64,000 nucleotides of DNA from Oscillospiraceae bacterium (GTDB lineage: Bacteria; Bacillota; Clostridia; Oscillospirales; Oscillospiraceae). Position 1 is the stretch's first letter. Each line of letters starts with the position of its first letter. Shown in pieces: positions 49,506 through 57,438 of this stretch. The notes beneath the pieces are model-generated. The model did not search any database. It saw only the letters and a list, made by a program, of their open reading frames with translations, and was not told the DNA's origin. Location of the stretch: contig CAJTEA010000008.1 in NCBI GenBank assembly GCA_910575265.1, positions 1 to 64,000 of the forward strand. Reading direction: 5' to 3'. The position numbers were made by a program, and so were the translations under genes.

Positions 49506-50363
49506 ATGAAGGGTATTGTGCTGGCGGCGGGAAAGGGAACCCGCCTGTATCCTATGACCAAGCCGGTATGCAAGCCTTTGCTGCCGGTGTATGACAAGCC
49601 GCTGATTTATTACCCCATCGCGATTTTAATGCAAGCTGGAATCTCTGAGATTATGATTATCGTTCCCCCGGACGAGACGTCCACCTTCCAGGCGCTGTTA
49701 GGGGATGGAAGCCAATATGGTTTGCGCGTCGAATACGCTGAGCAGCCAGTGGCCCGGGGGATCGCTGACGCCCTGCTGATCGGCCAGGAATTTGTTGGCG
49801 GCGACCAGGTCTGCCTTGTGCTGGGGGATAACATCTTTTATGCCCCCACTCTGGCATCGACTCTGAAACGGGCCGCCGCCAATGACCGGGGGGCCACAGT
49901 GTTCGGCTATTGGGTGGAGGACCCCCGCCCCTTCGGCGTGGTGGAGTTCGACAAGGATGGAAAAGCCATCTCCATTGAGGAAAAGCCCCGCTATCCCAAG
50001 TCCAACTATATCATCCCCGGCCTGTATTTCTATGACCACCAGGTCATGGAGATCGCCAACCGCCTGAAGCCCTCCGCCCGGGGGGAACTGGAGATCACCG
50101 ATGTGAATCTGGAGTATCTCCGCCGGGGCCAGCTCCAGGTGGTTCCGCTGGAGAGAAACTTCACCTGGCTGGACGCCGGCACCGCTGACAGCTTGCTGGC
50201 GGCGAGTCAGTCTATCAAGCAAATCCAGGACACCACCGGCCGGTATGTGGGCTGTCTGGAGGAGCTGGCCCTCTATGAGGGCTGGATTACCGAGGAGCAG
50301 GTCCACGCCATTGGCGGTGAGCTGTCCATGACCTTGTATGGAAAATATTTGCAATGTCTGTAA
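49506..50363 (+). CDS. rmlA: Glucose-1-phosphate thymidylyltransferase
   Basis: 285 residues from ATG 49506 (AAGGAG upstream). Nucleotidyltransferase motif KGIVLAAGKGTRLYPMTKPVCKP trimmed here to LAAGKGTRLYP (about 6-16), then PLIYYPIAILMQAGI, LVLGDNIFYA and the sugar-binding SIEEKPRYPKSNYIIPGLYFYD. It makes dTDP-glucose, first step to dTDP-rhamnose. The other rml genes are not in the window. Together with the surface nucleotidase it forms a short co-directional group. Confidence 0.95.
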   Translation: MKGIVLAAGKGTRLYPMTKPVCKPLLPVYDKPLIYYPIAILMQAGISEIMIIVPPDETSTFQALLGDGSQYGLRVEYAEQPVARGIADALLIGQEFVGGDQVCLVLGDNIFYAPTLASTLKRAAANDRGATVFGYWVEDPRPFGVVEFDKDGKAISIEEKPRYPKSNYIIPGLYFYDHQVMEIANRLKPSARGELEITDVNLEYLRRGQLQVVPLERNFTWLDAGTADSLLAASQSIKQIQDTTGRYVGCLEELALYEGWITEEQVHAIGGELSMTLYGKYLQCL

Positions 50364-50412
50364 AACAGTCCCTCCGATAGCATAAGTGATTTGGATGGAA
50401 TGGAGGTATCCA

Positions 50413-52392
50413 GTGAAGCGTTTCCGCCGCTTGTCCGCCTGTCTGCTGGCGCTTTTGCTGCTGCTTTCCCTGCTGCCCGCTGGGGCGGCCCTGTCTGGGA
50501 GCCATACCACTACGGTGCTGTTTACCCATGATCTCCACTCCCACTTTCTGCCCCAGCCCGACGGGAGCGGAGGAGAATCCGGCGGCTACGCCCGGCTGAA
50601 AACCGCTCTGGACCGGGAGCGGGCCAGCCACCCAAACGCTTTGACTTTGGACGGCGGTGACTTCTCCATCGGTTCTCTGATCCAGACCCTGTACACCACC
50701 CAAGGGGCGGAGCTGCGCACCATGGGGGCTCTGGGCTACGACGCGGCGACCGCCGGCAACCATGAGTTTGACCACACCGGGACCGGTTTCGCCTCTATGC
50801 TCAACGCCGTGATAGCCAGCGGAGACCTGGCGCCCGCCCTTCTGATGGCCAACTACAAGCCCGCCGCCGACAACCCAGACAAGCTGGATATCCAGCGGGC
50901 CATGGCCACCTACGGCGTCCAGGACTATATGCTTTTGGAGCGGGGCGGGGTCACCTACGGCATTTTCGGCCTGATGGGGGTGGATTCCGACGCCTGCGCC
51001 CCCACCTCCGGCTTTACATTGGGGGATATGGCGGAAAACGCCCAGCGGTGTGTGGACGCCCTGAAAAAGGAGGGCGCGCAGTTCATCATCTGCCTGTCCC
51101 ACTCGGGGACCAACGAGAAAAAGAAGCTGTCGGAGGACGAACAGCTGGCTGAAATGGTGTCAGGCGTCGACCTGATCGTATCCGGTCATACCCACACCAC
51201 CTTGGCGGAGCCCATTGTGGTCAACGATACCTATATTGTATCCGCCGGACCCTACTGCCAGAATTTGGGGTCCATCACTATAGACTGGTCGGAGGACGGG
51301 ACAAAAACCCTGTCCGACTACCACCTGACCCCCATCGACCAGACCCTGCCCGAGGATGAGGACATCGCCCTGATGGTGGAGCGCTGGAAGCGGCTGGTGG
51401 GGGGGACCTACCTGGGCCGCTACGGCCTGAGCTATGACCAGGCGCTTACGGTGGCCGGGTTTGACCTGGATACCCCGGAATCCGGGGTGCAGAAGGGGAA
51501 CGCCCTGGGGGAGCTGGTGGCCGATGCCTTCCTGTGGGCGACACAAAATCTGGAGACAGACGCCCCCGATGTGCCCACCGTCACCGTCACCGCCGACGGG
51601 GTGCTCCGCGCCCCGCTGGCTTCCGGGGAGATTACCACGTCCATGGCCTTTGATGTGCTTTCCATGGGGGTGGGCAGCGACGGCACCTCCGGTTTTCCCC
51701 TGGTGGGGGTGTACCTCACCGGCAGGGAGCTGAAAGCCGCCGCCGAGGTGGACGCCTCCGTGCCCCCCCTCATGCCCGCCGCCCAGCTGTATATGGCGGG
51801 GATGGAGTACTCCTTCAATGTCCACCGAATGTTTTTCAACCGGGTGACGGACGCTCAACTGTACCAGAATGTGGAGTTTTTCCACAGTTCGGTGGTCGTG
51901 CTTCCCGATGGCACGGAAGAGCCGTCGAAAGCAGTGAATACAAGGTTTTACAGCGAAATTGAGGACGATCAGCTCTACCGGGTGGTTACCGGGATGTACT
52001 CCGCCCAAATGCTGGGCACTGTAAAGTCTAAATCCCTGGGCCTGCTGTCCCTGGAGCCCAAAATGGCGGACGGTACCCCGGTTACCGACTTCGAGGCCTG
52101 CATCCTCCGGGATGAGAACGGCAATGAGATCAAGGAGTGGTACGCCCTGGCGGCCTACCTGGAGAGCTTCGGGGAGGAGGGCATCCCCGGCTGGTATTCC
52201 AAGCCCAGCGGCGACGGACGAAAAAACGTCAGCCGAAGCTGGAACCCCATTGAGCTGGTGAAGAACCCCAGCTGGATCACCCTTGCGGCGCTGGCCGTCC
52301 TGCTTGTGGTCCTCGCTCTGGCGGCGTTTGTGATCCGCTGGCTGTACTACGCCAGGCGGCGCCGGCGCTACGGCAAAGGGACCAAGTGGTAA
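50413..52392 (+). CDS. Surface 5'-nucleotidase/cyclic phosphodiesterase
   Basis: 659 residues from GTG 50413 (GGAGG six bases upstream). Signal peptide (about 1-26, LLALLLLLSLLPAGAALS), metallophosphatase domain (FTHDLHSHFLP, LDGGDFSIG, AGNHEFDHT, ICLSHSGTNE, VSGHTHTT), a 5'-nucleotidase C-terminal domain (about 330-590: NALGELVADAFLWA, GVYLTGRELKAAAEV) and a C-terminal membrane helix with a basic tail (LAALAVLLVVLALAAFVIRW, RRRRRYGKGTKW). It should release phosphate and nucleosides from extracellular nucleotides while anchored in the membrane. Confidence 0.92.
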   Translation: MKRFRRLSACLLALLLLLSLLPAGAALSGSHTTTVLFTHDLHSHFLPQPDGSGGESGGYARLKTALDRERASHPNALTLDGGDFSIGSLIQTLYTTQGAELRTMGALGYDAATAGNHEFDHTGTGFASMLNAVIASGDLAPALLMANYKPAADNPDKLDIQRAMATYGVQDYMLLERGGVTYGIFGLMGVDSDACAPTSGFTLGDMAENAQRCVDALKKEGAQFIICLSHSGTNEKKKLSEDEQLAEMVSGVDLIVSGHTHTTLAEPIVVNDTYIVSAGPYCQNLGSITIDWSEDGTKTLSDYHLTPIDQTLPEDEDIALMVERWKRLVGGTYLGRYGLSYDQALTVAGFDLDTPESGVQKGNALGELVADAFLWATQNLETDAPDVPTVTVTADGVLRAPLASGEITTSMAFDVLSMGVGSDGTSGFPLVGVYLTGRELKAAAEVDASVPPLMPAAQLYMAGMEYSFNVHRMFFNRVTDAQLYQNVEFFHSSVVVLPDGTEEPSKAVNTRFYSEIEDDQLYRVVTGMYSAQMLGTVKSKSLGLLSLEPKMADGTPVTDFEACILRDENGNEIKEWYALAAYLESFGEEGIPGWYSKPSGDGRKNVSRSWNPIELVKNPSWITLAALAVLLVVLALAAFVIRWLYYARRRRRYGKGTKW

Positions 52393-52473
52393 AATCTGTG
52401 ATCTGCGCGGCGGAAAGCCGCTGGCATGATATAGGGATGAAAAAAGGAACTACTCTGAACAGGAGGAGAGACA

Positions 52474-53322
52474 GTGAAGAAGTACGAAATTGTGAAGAAA
52501 AAGACGCTGACGCCTGAGATCAGCCAGATCTCGGTGTACGCGCCGCTGGTGGCCGCCAAGGCCAAGGCGGGCCAGTTCATCATCCTGCGGGTGGATGAAG
52601 AGGGCGAACGGATTCCTCTGACCATCTCCAGCGCGGAGGACGGCCTGGTGACCGTGATTTTCCAGAAGATCGGCGGCACCACCATGGCGCTGGACCAGCT
52701 GAACGAGGGCGACTGCCTTCAGGATTTCGTGGGCCCCCTGGGCCTGCCCACCGAGGTGGAGGACCTGGGCCGGGTGGCCGTTCTGGGCGGCGGCCTTGGT
52801 TGCGCCATCGCTTTGCCCGTGGCCCGCGCCCTGTATCAGGCCGGCAATCAGGTGGACCTGATCGGCGGCTTTAAGACCAAGGATATCGTCATCCTGGAGG
52901 AGGAGATGAGCCAGGCCTGCACCGACCTCCACATCTGCACCGATGATGGCACCTACGGCTACCACGGCTTTGTCACCGGCAAGCTGGAGAAGCTGATCGA
53001 GAGCGGGGTCAAGTTCGATCGCGTCTTTGCCATCGGCCCCCTGATGATGATGAAATTTGCCTGCAAGCTCACTGAGAAGTACAACATCCCCACCACCGTG
53101 AGCATGAACCCCATCATGATCGACGGCACGGGCATGTGCGGCTGCTGCCGCCTGACCGTGGACGGCGAGGTGAAGTTCGCCTGTGTGGACGGCCCCGACT
53201 TCGACGGCCACAAGGTGGACTTTGATGAGGTAATCGCCCGCAACGCGACCTATCTGGAGCAGGAAATCAAGGCGAGAGATAACCATCTCTGCCGCCTGGG
53301 AGGAGGTGCCATGAATGGCTAA
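52474..53322 (+). CDS. nfnA: NfnA-type ferredoxin-NADP reductase subunit
   Basis: 282 residues from GTG 52474 with AGGAGGAGAG upstream. FAD domain (ISVYAPLVAAKAKAGQFIIL, RIPLTISSAED), NAD domain (RVAVLGGGLGCAIALPVARAL) and a C-terminal [2Fe-2S] cysteine set in GTGMCGCCRLTVDG and FACVDGP. Small subunit of the NADH-dependent reduced ferredoxin:NADP oxidoreductase, which couples NADH and NADPH pools by flavin electron bifurcation. It overlaps the large subunit gene by 8 nt. Sulfide dehydrogenase SudB has the same layout. Confidence 0.92.
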   Translation: MKKYEIVKKKTLTPEISQISVYAPLVAAKAKAGQFIILRVDEEGERIPLTISSAEDGLVTVIFQKIGGTTMALDQLNEGDCLQDFVGPLGLPTEVEDLGRVAVLGGGLGCAIALPVARALYQAGNQVDLIGGFKTKDIVILEEEMSQACTDLHICTDDGTYGYHGFVTGKLEKLIESGVKFDRVFAIGPLMMMKFACKLTEKYNIPTTVSMNPIMIDGTGMCGCCRLTVDGEVKFACVDGPDFDGHKVDFDEVIARNATYLEQEIKARDNHLCRLGGGAMNG

Positions 53323-54706
53323 TTTGCAAAATGTGAGAACCCTGATGGGAGATCAGGACCCCGCCAACCGTGTCAAGAATTTTAAAGAGGTGGCCCTGGG
53401 CTATTCCACCGGCGCGGCTATGAACGAGGCCGACCGTTGCCTGAACTGTAAGAACCGCCCCTGCGTCAGCGGGTGCCCGGTGGGCATTCCCATCCCTGAC
53501 TTTCTGCGCAAGGTGGCCGATGGCGACATCAACGGAGCCTATGAGATCCTGTCCGCCGCCAACGCCCTGCCCTCCATCTCCGGCCGGGTCTGCCCCCAGG
53601 AGACTCAGTGCGAGGGCATGTGCGTCCGGGGCATCAAGGGCGAGTCCATCGCCATCGGCCGTATCGAACGCTTTGTGGCTGACTGGGCCTACCTCCGGGG
53701 CTACAACGAAAAGATCAAGGCTGTCCCCAGTAACGGCCACAAGGTGGCGGTGATCGGCTCCGGACCCGCCGGTCTGACCTGCGCCGGCGAGCTGGCCCGT
53801 ATGGGCTATGAGGTCACTGTCTTTGAGGCGTTCCACGTGGCCGGCGGCGTGCTGAGCTACGGCATTCCTGAGTTCCGCCTGCCCAAGGCTGTGGTCAAGC
53901 GTGAGGTGGAAAAGCTGGAGAAGATGGGCGTCAAGATTGAGCTGAACATGGTCATCGGCAAGGTGCTCACCATCACCGAGCTGTTTGAGGAGCAGGGCTT
54001 TGAGGCTGTGTTTATCGGCTCCGGCGCGGGCCTGCCCATGTTTATGAAGATTCCCGGCGAGTCTCTGATCGGCGTTTACTCCGCCAACGAGTACCTCACC
54101 CGGATCAACCTGATGAAGGCCTACAAGGACGATTCCCCCACCCCCGTGCTCCACAACAAGAAGGTGGCCGTGGTGGGCGGCGGCAACGTGGCCATGGACG
54201 CCGCCCGGTGCGCCAAGCGCCTGGGGGCCGAGGTCCATATCGTCTACCGCCGCTCCGAGGCTGAGCTCCCCGCCCGTGCCGAGGAGGTCCACCACGCGAA
54301 GCAGGAGGGGATCATCTTCGATCTGCTCACCAACCCTGTGTCCATCGAGGGGGATGAAAAGGGCCAGGTCCAGTCCCTCACCTGCGTGAAGATGGAGCTG
54401 GGCGAGCCGGACGCCTCCGGCCGCCGCCGTCCCATGGCGGTGCCCGGCAGTGAGTTCAAGGTGGAGGTTGACGCCGTTATCATGTCCCTGGGCACCCAGC
54501 CCAACCCCATGAGCTATGAGGGAACCCCCGGCCTGGAGAAGAACCGGAAGGGCTGCGTGGCCGCGGACGAGAACGGCCGCACCTCCTGCCCGGCCATCTT
54601 CGCCGGCGGTGACGCCGCCACCGGAGCGGCTACCGTCATTCTGGCCATGGGCGCGGGCAAGTCCGCCGCCAAGTCCATCGACGAGTATATCAGGAGCAAG
54701 CAGTAA
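53315..54706 (+). CDS. nfnB: NfnB/GltA-type flavoprotein subunit
   Basis: 463 residues. N-terminal Fer4_20 region with two 4Fe-4S sets (CLNCKNRPCVSGCPV; CPQETQCEGMCVRG), then an FAD/NAD(P) fold: AVIGSGPAGLTCAGELARMG (about 145-164), VVGGGNVAMDAARCAKRLG with HIVYRRSEAELPAR for NADPH, and the C-terminal IFAGGDAATGAATVILAMGAG. It houses the bifurcating flavin and pairs with NfnA. Glutamate synthase small-subunit-like proteins share this fold, but no large GltB is present, supporting Nfn. Confidence 0.94.
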   Translation: MANLQNVRTLMGDQDPANRVKNFKEVALGYSTGAAMNEADRCLNCKNRPCVSGCPVGIPIPDFLRKVADGDINGAYEILSAANALPSISGRVCPQETQCEGMCVRGIKGESIAIGRIERFVADWAYLRGYNEKIKAVPSNGHKVAVIGSGPAGLTCAGELARMGYEVTVFEAFHVAGGVLSYGIPEFRLPKAVVKREVEKLEKMGVKIELNMVIGKVLTITELFEEQGFEAVFIGSGAGLPMFMKIPGESLIGVYSANEYLTRINLMKAYKDDSPTPVLHNKKVAVVGGGNVAMDAARCAKRLGAEVHIVYRRSEAELPARAEEVHHAKQEGIIFDLLTNPVSIEGDEKGQVQSLTCVKMELGEPDASGRRRPMAVPGSEFKVEVDAVIMSLGTQPNPMSYEGTPGLEKNRKGCVAADENGRTSCPAIFAGGDAATGAATVILAMGAGKSAAKSIDEYIRSKQ

Positions 54707-54709
54707 GGA

Positions 54710-54745
54710 AAACCGGCCGCCTCCGAATGTGGAGGCGGCCGGTTT
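54710..54745. terminator. Strong bidirectional terminator after nfnB
   Basis: A perfect 15-bp stem (54710-54724 with 54731-54745) with a 6-nt loop. It can end nfnAB and, on the other strand, the tiny unit that starts at 54926. Confidence 0.9.
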
Positions 54746-54749
54746 GGCT

Positions 54750-54854
54750 TTAGGGCAGAAGGCCGCTGAAAATGTCGTCCAGGGAGATATCCAGATCGCC
54801 GTACAGGCCGCACTGAAACGAGGTCTCAACGGCGGCGCGTTCCTCGGGCTTCAT
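54750..54854 (-). CDS. Candidate 34-aa peptide in a mini-transcript
   Basis: 34 codons from ATG 54854: MKPEERAAVETSFQCGLYGD followed by LDISLDDIFSGLLP and TAA. Acidic, one cysteine. Codon use is like that of the GC-rich neighbours. There is no clear Shine-Dalgarno; the start overlaps (ATGA) the end of a short upstream frame (VYPDWMLKK), so coupling is possible. It lies between a good promoter and a strong terminator. It may be a real small protein, the tail of a lost gene, or a small RNA. Confidence 0.35.
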   Translation of the reverse strand: MKPEERAAVETSFQCGLYGDLDISLDDIFSGLLP

Positions 54855-54925
54855 TTTTTCAGCATCCAGTCGGGGTAGACGGTACTCCCTTCGCTACTGA
54901 TTTGCGCTTCATCAACTTATTTACT

Positions 54926-54954
54926 ATTATACACCGGATTGCCCGGTTTGTCAT
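54926..54954 (-). promoter_or_regulatory. Promoter of the mini-transcript
   Basis: On the minus strand ATGACA, 17-bp spacer, TATAAT. The transcript to the 54710-54745 terminator would be about 200 nt. Confidence 0.7.
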
Positions 54955-54960
54955 GAAAAA

Positions 54961-54991
54961 ACAGGACCTCTTTGAAAAATAGAGGCCCTGT
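54961..54991 (-). terminator. Terminator of the aminotransferase gene
   Basis: ACAGGGCCTCT / AGAGGTCCTGT with one mismatch on the minus strand, followed by TTTTTT. Confidence 0.85.
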
Positions 54992-54996
54992 TTCGT

Positions 54997-56178
54997 TTAC
55001 TTGTAGGAATCGGCCAGCTCCTGGAACTTGGGAAGGGCGCGGCGGATCGTTTCAGTCTGGACGCAGTAGGACACGCGTACATGTCCGGGCGCGCCGAAGC
55101 CGCTGCCGGGGACGATAAGCAGGTCCAGCTTTTTGGCCCGCTCGCTGAAGGCTACGTCATCAGGCTCCAGGCTGCGGGGGAAGAGGTAGAAGGCCCCGCC
55201 GGGCTCCACTACGTGGTAGCCCATCTCCCGCAGAGCGGAGACAAACAGCCTGGCGTTCTCCTCGTAGACCTTCAGGTCGGCGGTCATGTCGCGGCACAGG
55301 GAGGTGACCTGCTGGAACAGACTGGGGGCGTTCACAAAGCCCAGGGACCGTCCGGCTCCGGCCACGGCGGCATACACATCGTCGGCGTCGGTGACATCCT
55401 TCGAGACCAGCACGTAGCCAATCCGTTCACCGGGGAGGGACAGGGATTTGGAGAAGGAGTAGCACACAATGGTATCCTTGTAGATGTGAGGGACCCAGGG
55501 GACCTCAAAGCCGGCGTAGACGATTTCCCGGTATGGCTCGTCGGAGATGAGGTAGATGGGGTGTCCGTACTCCTGGCTCCGGGCGGTGAGGATGGCGCCC
55601 AGCTTTTCCAGCGTCGCCCTGGAGTAGACCACACCGGAGGGATTGTTGGGGGTGTTGATGACCACGCCCTTGGTGTGTTCGTTGAGGGACTGTTCAAAGG
55701 CGTCGAAATCAATCTGGAAGGATTCAATCTCCGGGGGGATCAGGACCATTTTAGCCCCGGCTCCCTCGATGAAAACCTTGTACTCGGGGAAGTAGGGGGC
55801 GAAGACGATGAACTCGTCTTCCGGACAGGCCAGCCCGTTGAATACACAGGTCAGCGAAGCGGCCGCGCCCATGGTGATATAGAACCGGTCAGCGGTGTAG
55901 CTGGTTCCAAAGCGGCGGTTCAGGGAGGCGGCAAAGCGCTCCCGGGCGGCCAGGTCCCCCTGGGCGCTGGTATAGGCGTGAATCAGGTCGGGCTGTTCGG
56001 TGAGCAGGCGGATGGCCGTTTCGTTGACGGCGGCGGGGGCGGGGACGCTGGGGTTGCCGATGGAGAAGTCGTAGACGTTCTCCGGACCCACCTCAGCGGC
56101 GCGGAGCTTGCCGTATTCAAACAGCTCACGGATTACGGATCGGGCGGTGCCCAGCCCTCTCATGCGTTCAGAAACCAT
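54997..56178 (-). CDS. PLP-dependent class I/II aminotransferase
   Basis: 393 residues (AGGAGG upstream of ATG 56178). Fold type I: YDFSIGNPSVPAP, MGAAASLTCVF, NTPNNPSGVVY, LISDEPYREIVY and the PLP lysine in SFSKSLSLPGERIGY (about 240-254), plus the C-terminal arginine in HVRVSYC. It belongs to the AspC-like group; clostridial members with this look often act on aspartate or other amino acids with pyridoxal phosphate. Substrate not predictable from motifs. Single gene with promoter and terminator. Confidence 0.92.
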   Translation of the reverse strand: MVSERMRGLGTARSVIRELFEYGKLRAAEVGPENVYDFSIGNPSVPAPAAVNETAIRLLTEQPDLIHAYTSAQGDLAARERFAASLNRRFGTSYTADRFYITMGAAASLTCVFNGLACPEDEFIVFAPYFPEYKVFIEGAGAKMVLIPPEIESFQIDFDAFEQSLNEHTKGVVINTPNNPSGVVYSRATLEKLGAILTARSQEYGHPIYLISDEPYREIVYAGFEVPWVPHIYKDTIVCYSFSKSLSLPGERIGYVLVSKDVTDADDVYAAVAGAGRSLGFVNAPSLFQQVTSLCRDMTADLKVYEENARLFVSALREMGYHVVEPGGAFYLFPRSLEPDDVAFSERAKKLDLLIVPGSGFGAPGHVRVSYCVQTETIRRALPKFQELADSYK

Positions 56179-56231
56179 GGAATATAACCTCCTAATGAAT
56201 CATCAGCGTGGACAGTAAATGTTTCAAATTT

Positions 56232-56260
56232 ATTATAACACAGTGGTTTATTGGAGTAAA
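56232..56260 (-). promoter_or_regulatory. Promoter of the aminotransferase gene
   Basis: On the minus strand TTTACT, 17-bp spacer, TATAAT. The gap 56179-56447 contains this and the promoter of the enzyme I-like gene only. Confidence 0.65.
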
Positions 56261-56380
56261 GCGGAAAATGGAGTGGGGGACGCGCGGGATTCCTGGCCAA
56301 AAATTGCGAAAAAATGGAAGCTATTGTGAAGTAGCCAAAGAAAGTTTTTGCCAAACCACTATATTTGGAAAAAACTGTCC

Positions 56381-56409
56381 TTTACAAAACGAGGACAAGG
56401 AGCTATAAT
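56381..56409 (+). promoter_or_regulatory. Promoter of the enzyme I-like half gene
   Basis: TTTACA, 17-bp spacer, TATAAT, about 45 bp before the gene. Confidence 0.75.
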
Positions 56410-56456
56410 TTTTTAAAATTGCAGAGTGGTATCTCCATAGAGAGGGGATGGAGGAA

Positions 56457-57218
56457 GTGCAGGTTTTCACAGGCAAGGCGATTATGGATCAGATCGTGGC
56501 CGGCCGGCTGTGTTTTTACCGCCGTCCCGCGCCCAAGATCCAGATGTATACCCGGGGAGACTGGCGGCATGAGGTAAACCGCTTCCGGCAGGCTCAGCAA
56601 AGCGCGATTCTGGAACTGAACACCCTCTATCATCGGGCGCTGAATCAGGTGGGCGAGGGAGTGGCCTCCATCTTTCTGATTCACGGAATGCTGCTGGAGG
56701 ACCAGGACTACATGGAGACGATCCGCACGATCATCCAGGGTCAGAGCACAACGGCGGAGTACGCTGTACAGATGGCGGAGATCAGTTTTTCCGCCGCTTT
56801 TTCCGCTATGGAAAGTCCCTATATGCAGGCTCGGGCGGTGGATATCCGGGATATCTCCCAGCGGGTGCTCCGAGCCCTGATGGGCGGGCGGCAGGAGCTG
56901 CTGATGGATGAGTCGGCGATTCTGGTGGCCGATGAGTACTTGCCCAGTGAGGTGATGGACTTCGACCAGCGCCGGCTGCTGGGGCTGATTACCCGGAAGG
57001 GCAGTCTGGACAGCCATACCGCGATGCTGGTGCGAGCCTATCACATCCCCGCTATTGTGGAGGTGGACCTGTCTCCCAGGCAGGAAGGCCGGCTGGCTCT
57101 GATGGACGGATACGCCGGGAGGGTCTATGTGGACCCGGATCCGGAGCTTTTAAACCAACTGCGTGAACTGTATCAGGCCAATGGGCGGCCCAAAGGGTAC
57201 ATATTGAGCGTAAAATGA
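56457..57218 (+). CDS. Stand-alone N-terminal half of PTS enzyme I
   Basis: 253 residues from GTG 56457; GAGGGG is 9 nt before it, whereas ATG 56448 abuts that site (either start is possible). It resembles the first half of PtsI encoded at 1857-3512: IFLIHGMLLEDQDYMETI against ILFETHAMFVEDEDYVDCM, MESPYMQARAVDIRDISQRV against MDDPYMQGRAADIKDVTRR, and KGSLDSHTAMLVRAYHIPAI against GGSSNSHTAILARTMGIPAI. The phospho-histidine (His187) and HPr-binding helices are kept. The PEP-binding barrel is wholly absent and a stop is followed by a terminator. It cannot use PEP itself but could exchange phosphate with HPr, suggesting a regulatory or sensory role. Confidence 0.85.
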   Translation: MQVFTGKAIMDQIVAGRLCFYRRPAPKIQMYTRGDWRHEVNRFRQAQQSAILELNTLYHRALNQVGEGVASIFLIHGMLLEDQDYMETIRTIIQGQSTTAEYAVQMAEISFSAAFSAMESPYMQARAVDIRDISQRVLRALMGGRQELLMDESAILVADEYLPSEVMDFDQRRLLGLITRKGSLDSHTAMLVRAYHIPAIVEVDLSPRQEGRLALMDGYAGRVYVDPDPELLNQLRELYQANGRPKGYILSVK

Positions 57219-57231
57219 ACAGAGCGGAACA

Positions 57232-57252
57232 GGCCGCGCGGACAGCGCGGCC
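57232..57252 (+). terminator. GC hairpin after the enzyme I-like gene
   Basis: GGCCGCGC / GCGCGGCC, 5-nt loop, no T-run; the first of two hairpins in the gap to the FIST gene. Confidence 0.5.
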
Positions 57253-57277
57253 CCTGATTCGGGACGGGAAATATTCA

Positions 57278-57320
57278 ACCGGAGAGGCGCGGCGTAAACG
57301 GGGCCTCTCCGGTTATTATA
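57278..57320 (+). terminator. Terminator after the enzyme I-like gene
   Basis: AACCGGAGAGGC pairs with GCCTCTCCGGTT across a 13-nt loop, then ATTATATTT. It separates this transcript from the FIST-transducer unit. Confidence 0.75.
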
Positions 57321-57372
57321 TTTCCGCCGGTCGGAGCGGTACAATTTGTGGACGGGCCAACCGCATTTACAA

Positions 57373-57401
57373 TTGACAGATTATAAAAATTACCATATAA
57401 T
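57373..57401 (+). promoter_or_regulatory. Perfect sigma-A promoter of the FIST-transducer unit
   Basis: TTGACA, 17-bp spacer, TATAAT: both hexamers exact, among the strongest promoters in the window. Confidence 0.92.
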
Positions 57402-57438
57402 GATTCCGCTTTGAAATTATTTGGAAGGGGACAACAGC

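Noticed and set aside
53267-54829. A 520-codon open frame antisense to nfnB
   Set aside because: Shadow of nfnB; runs through the terminator and shows no family motif.
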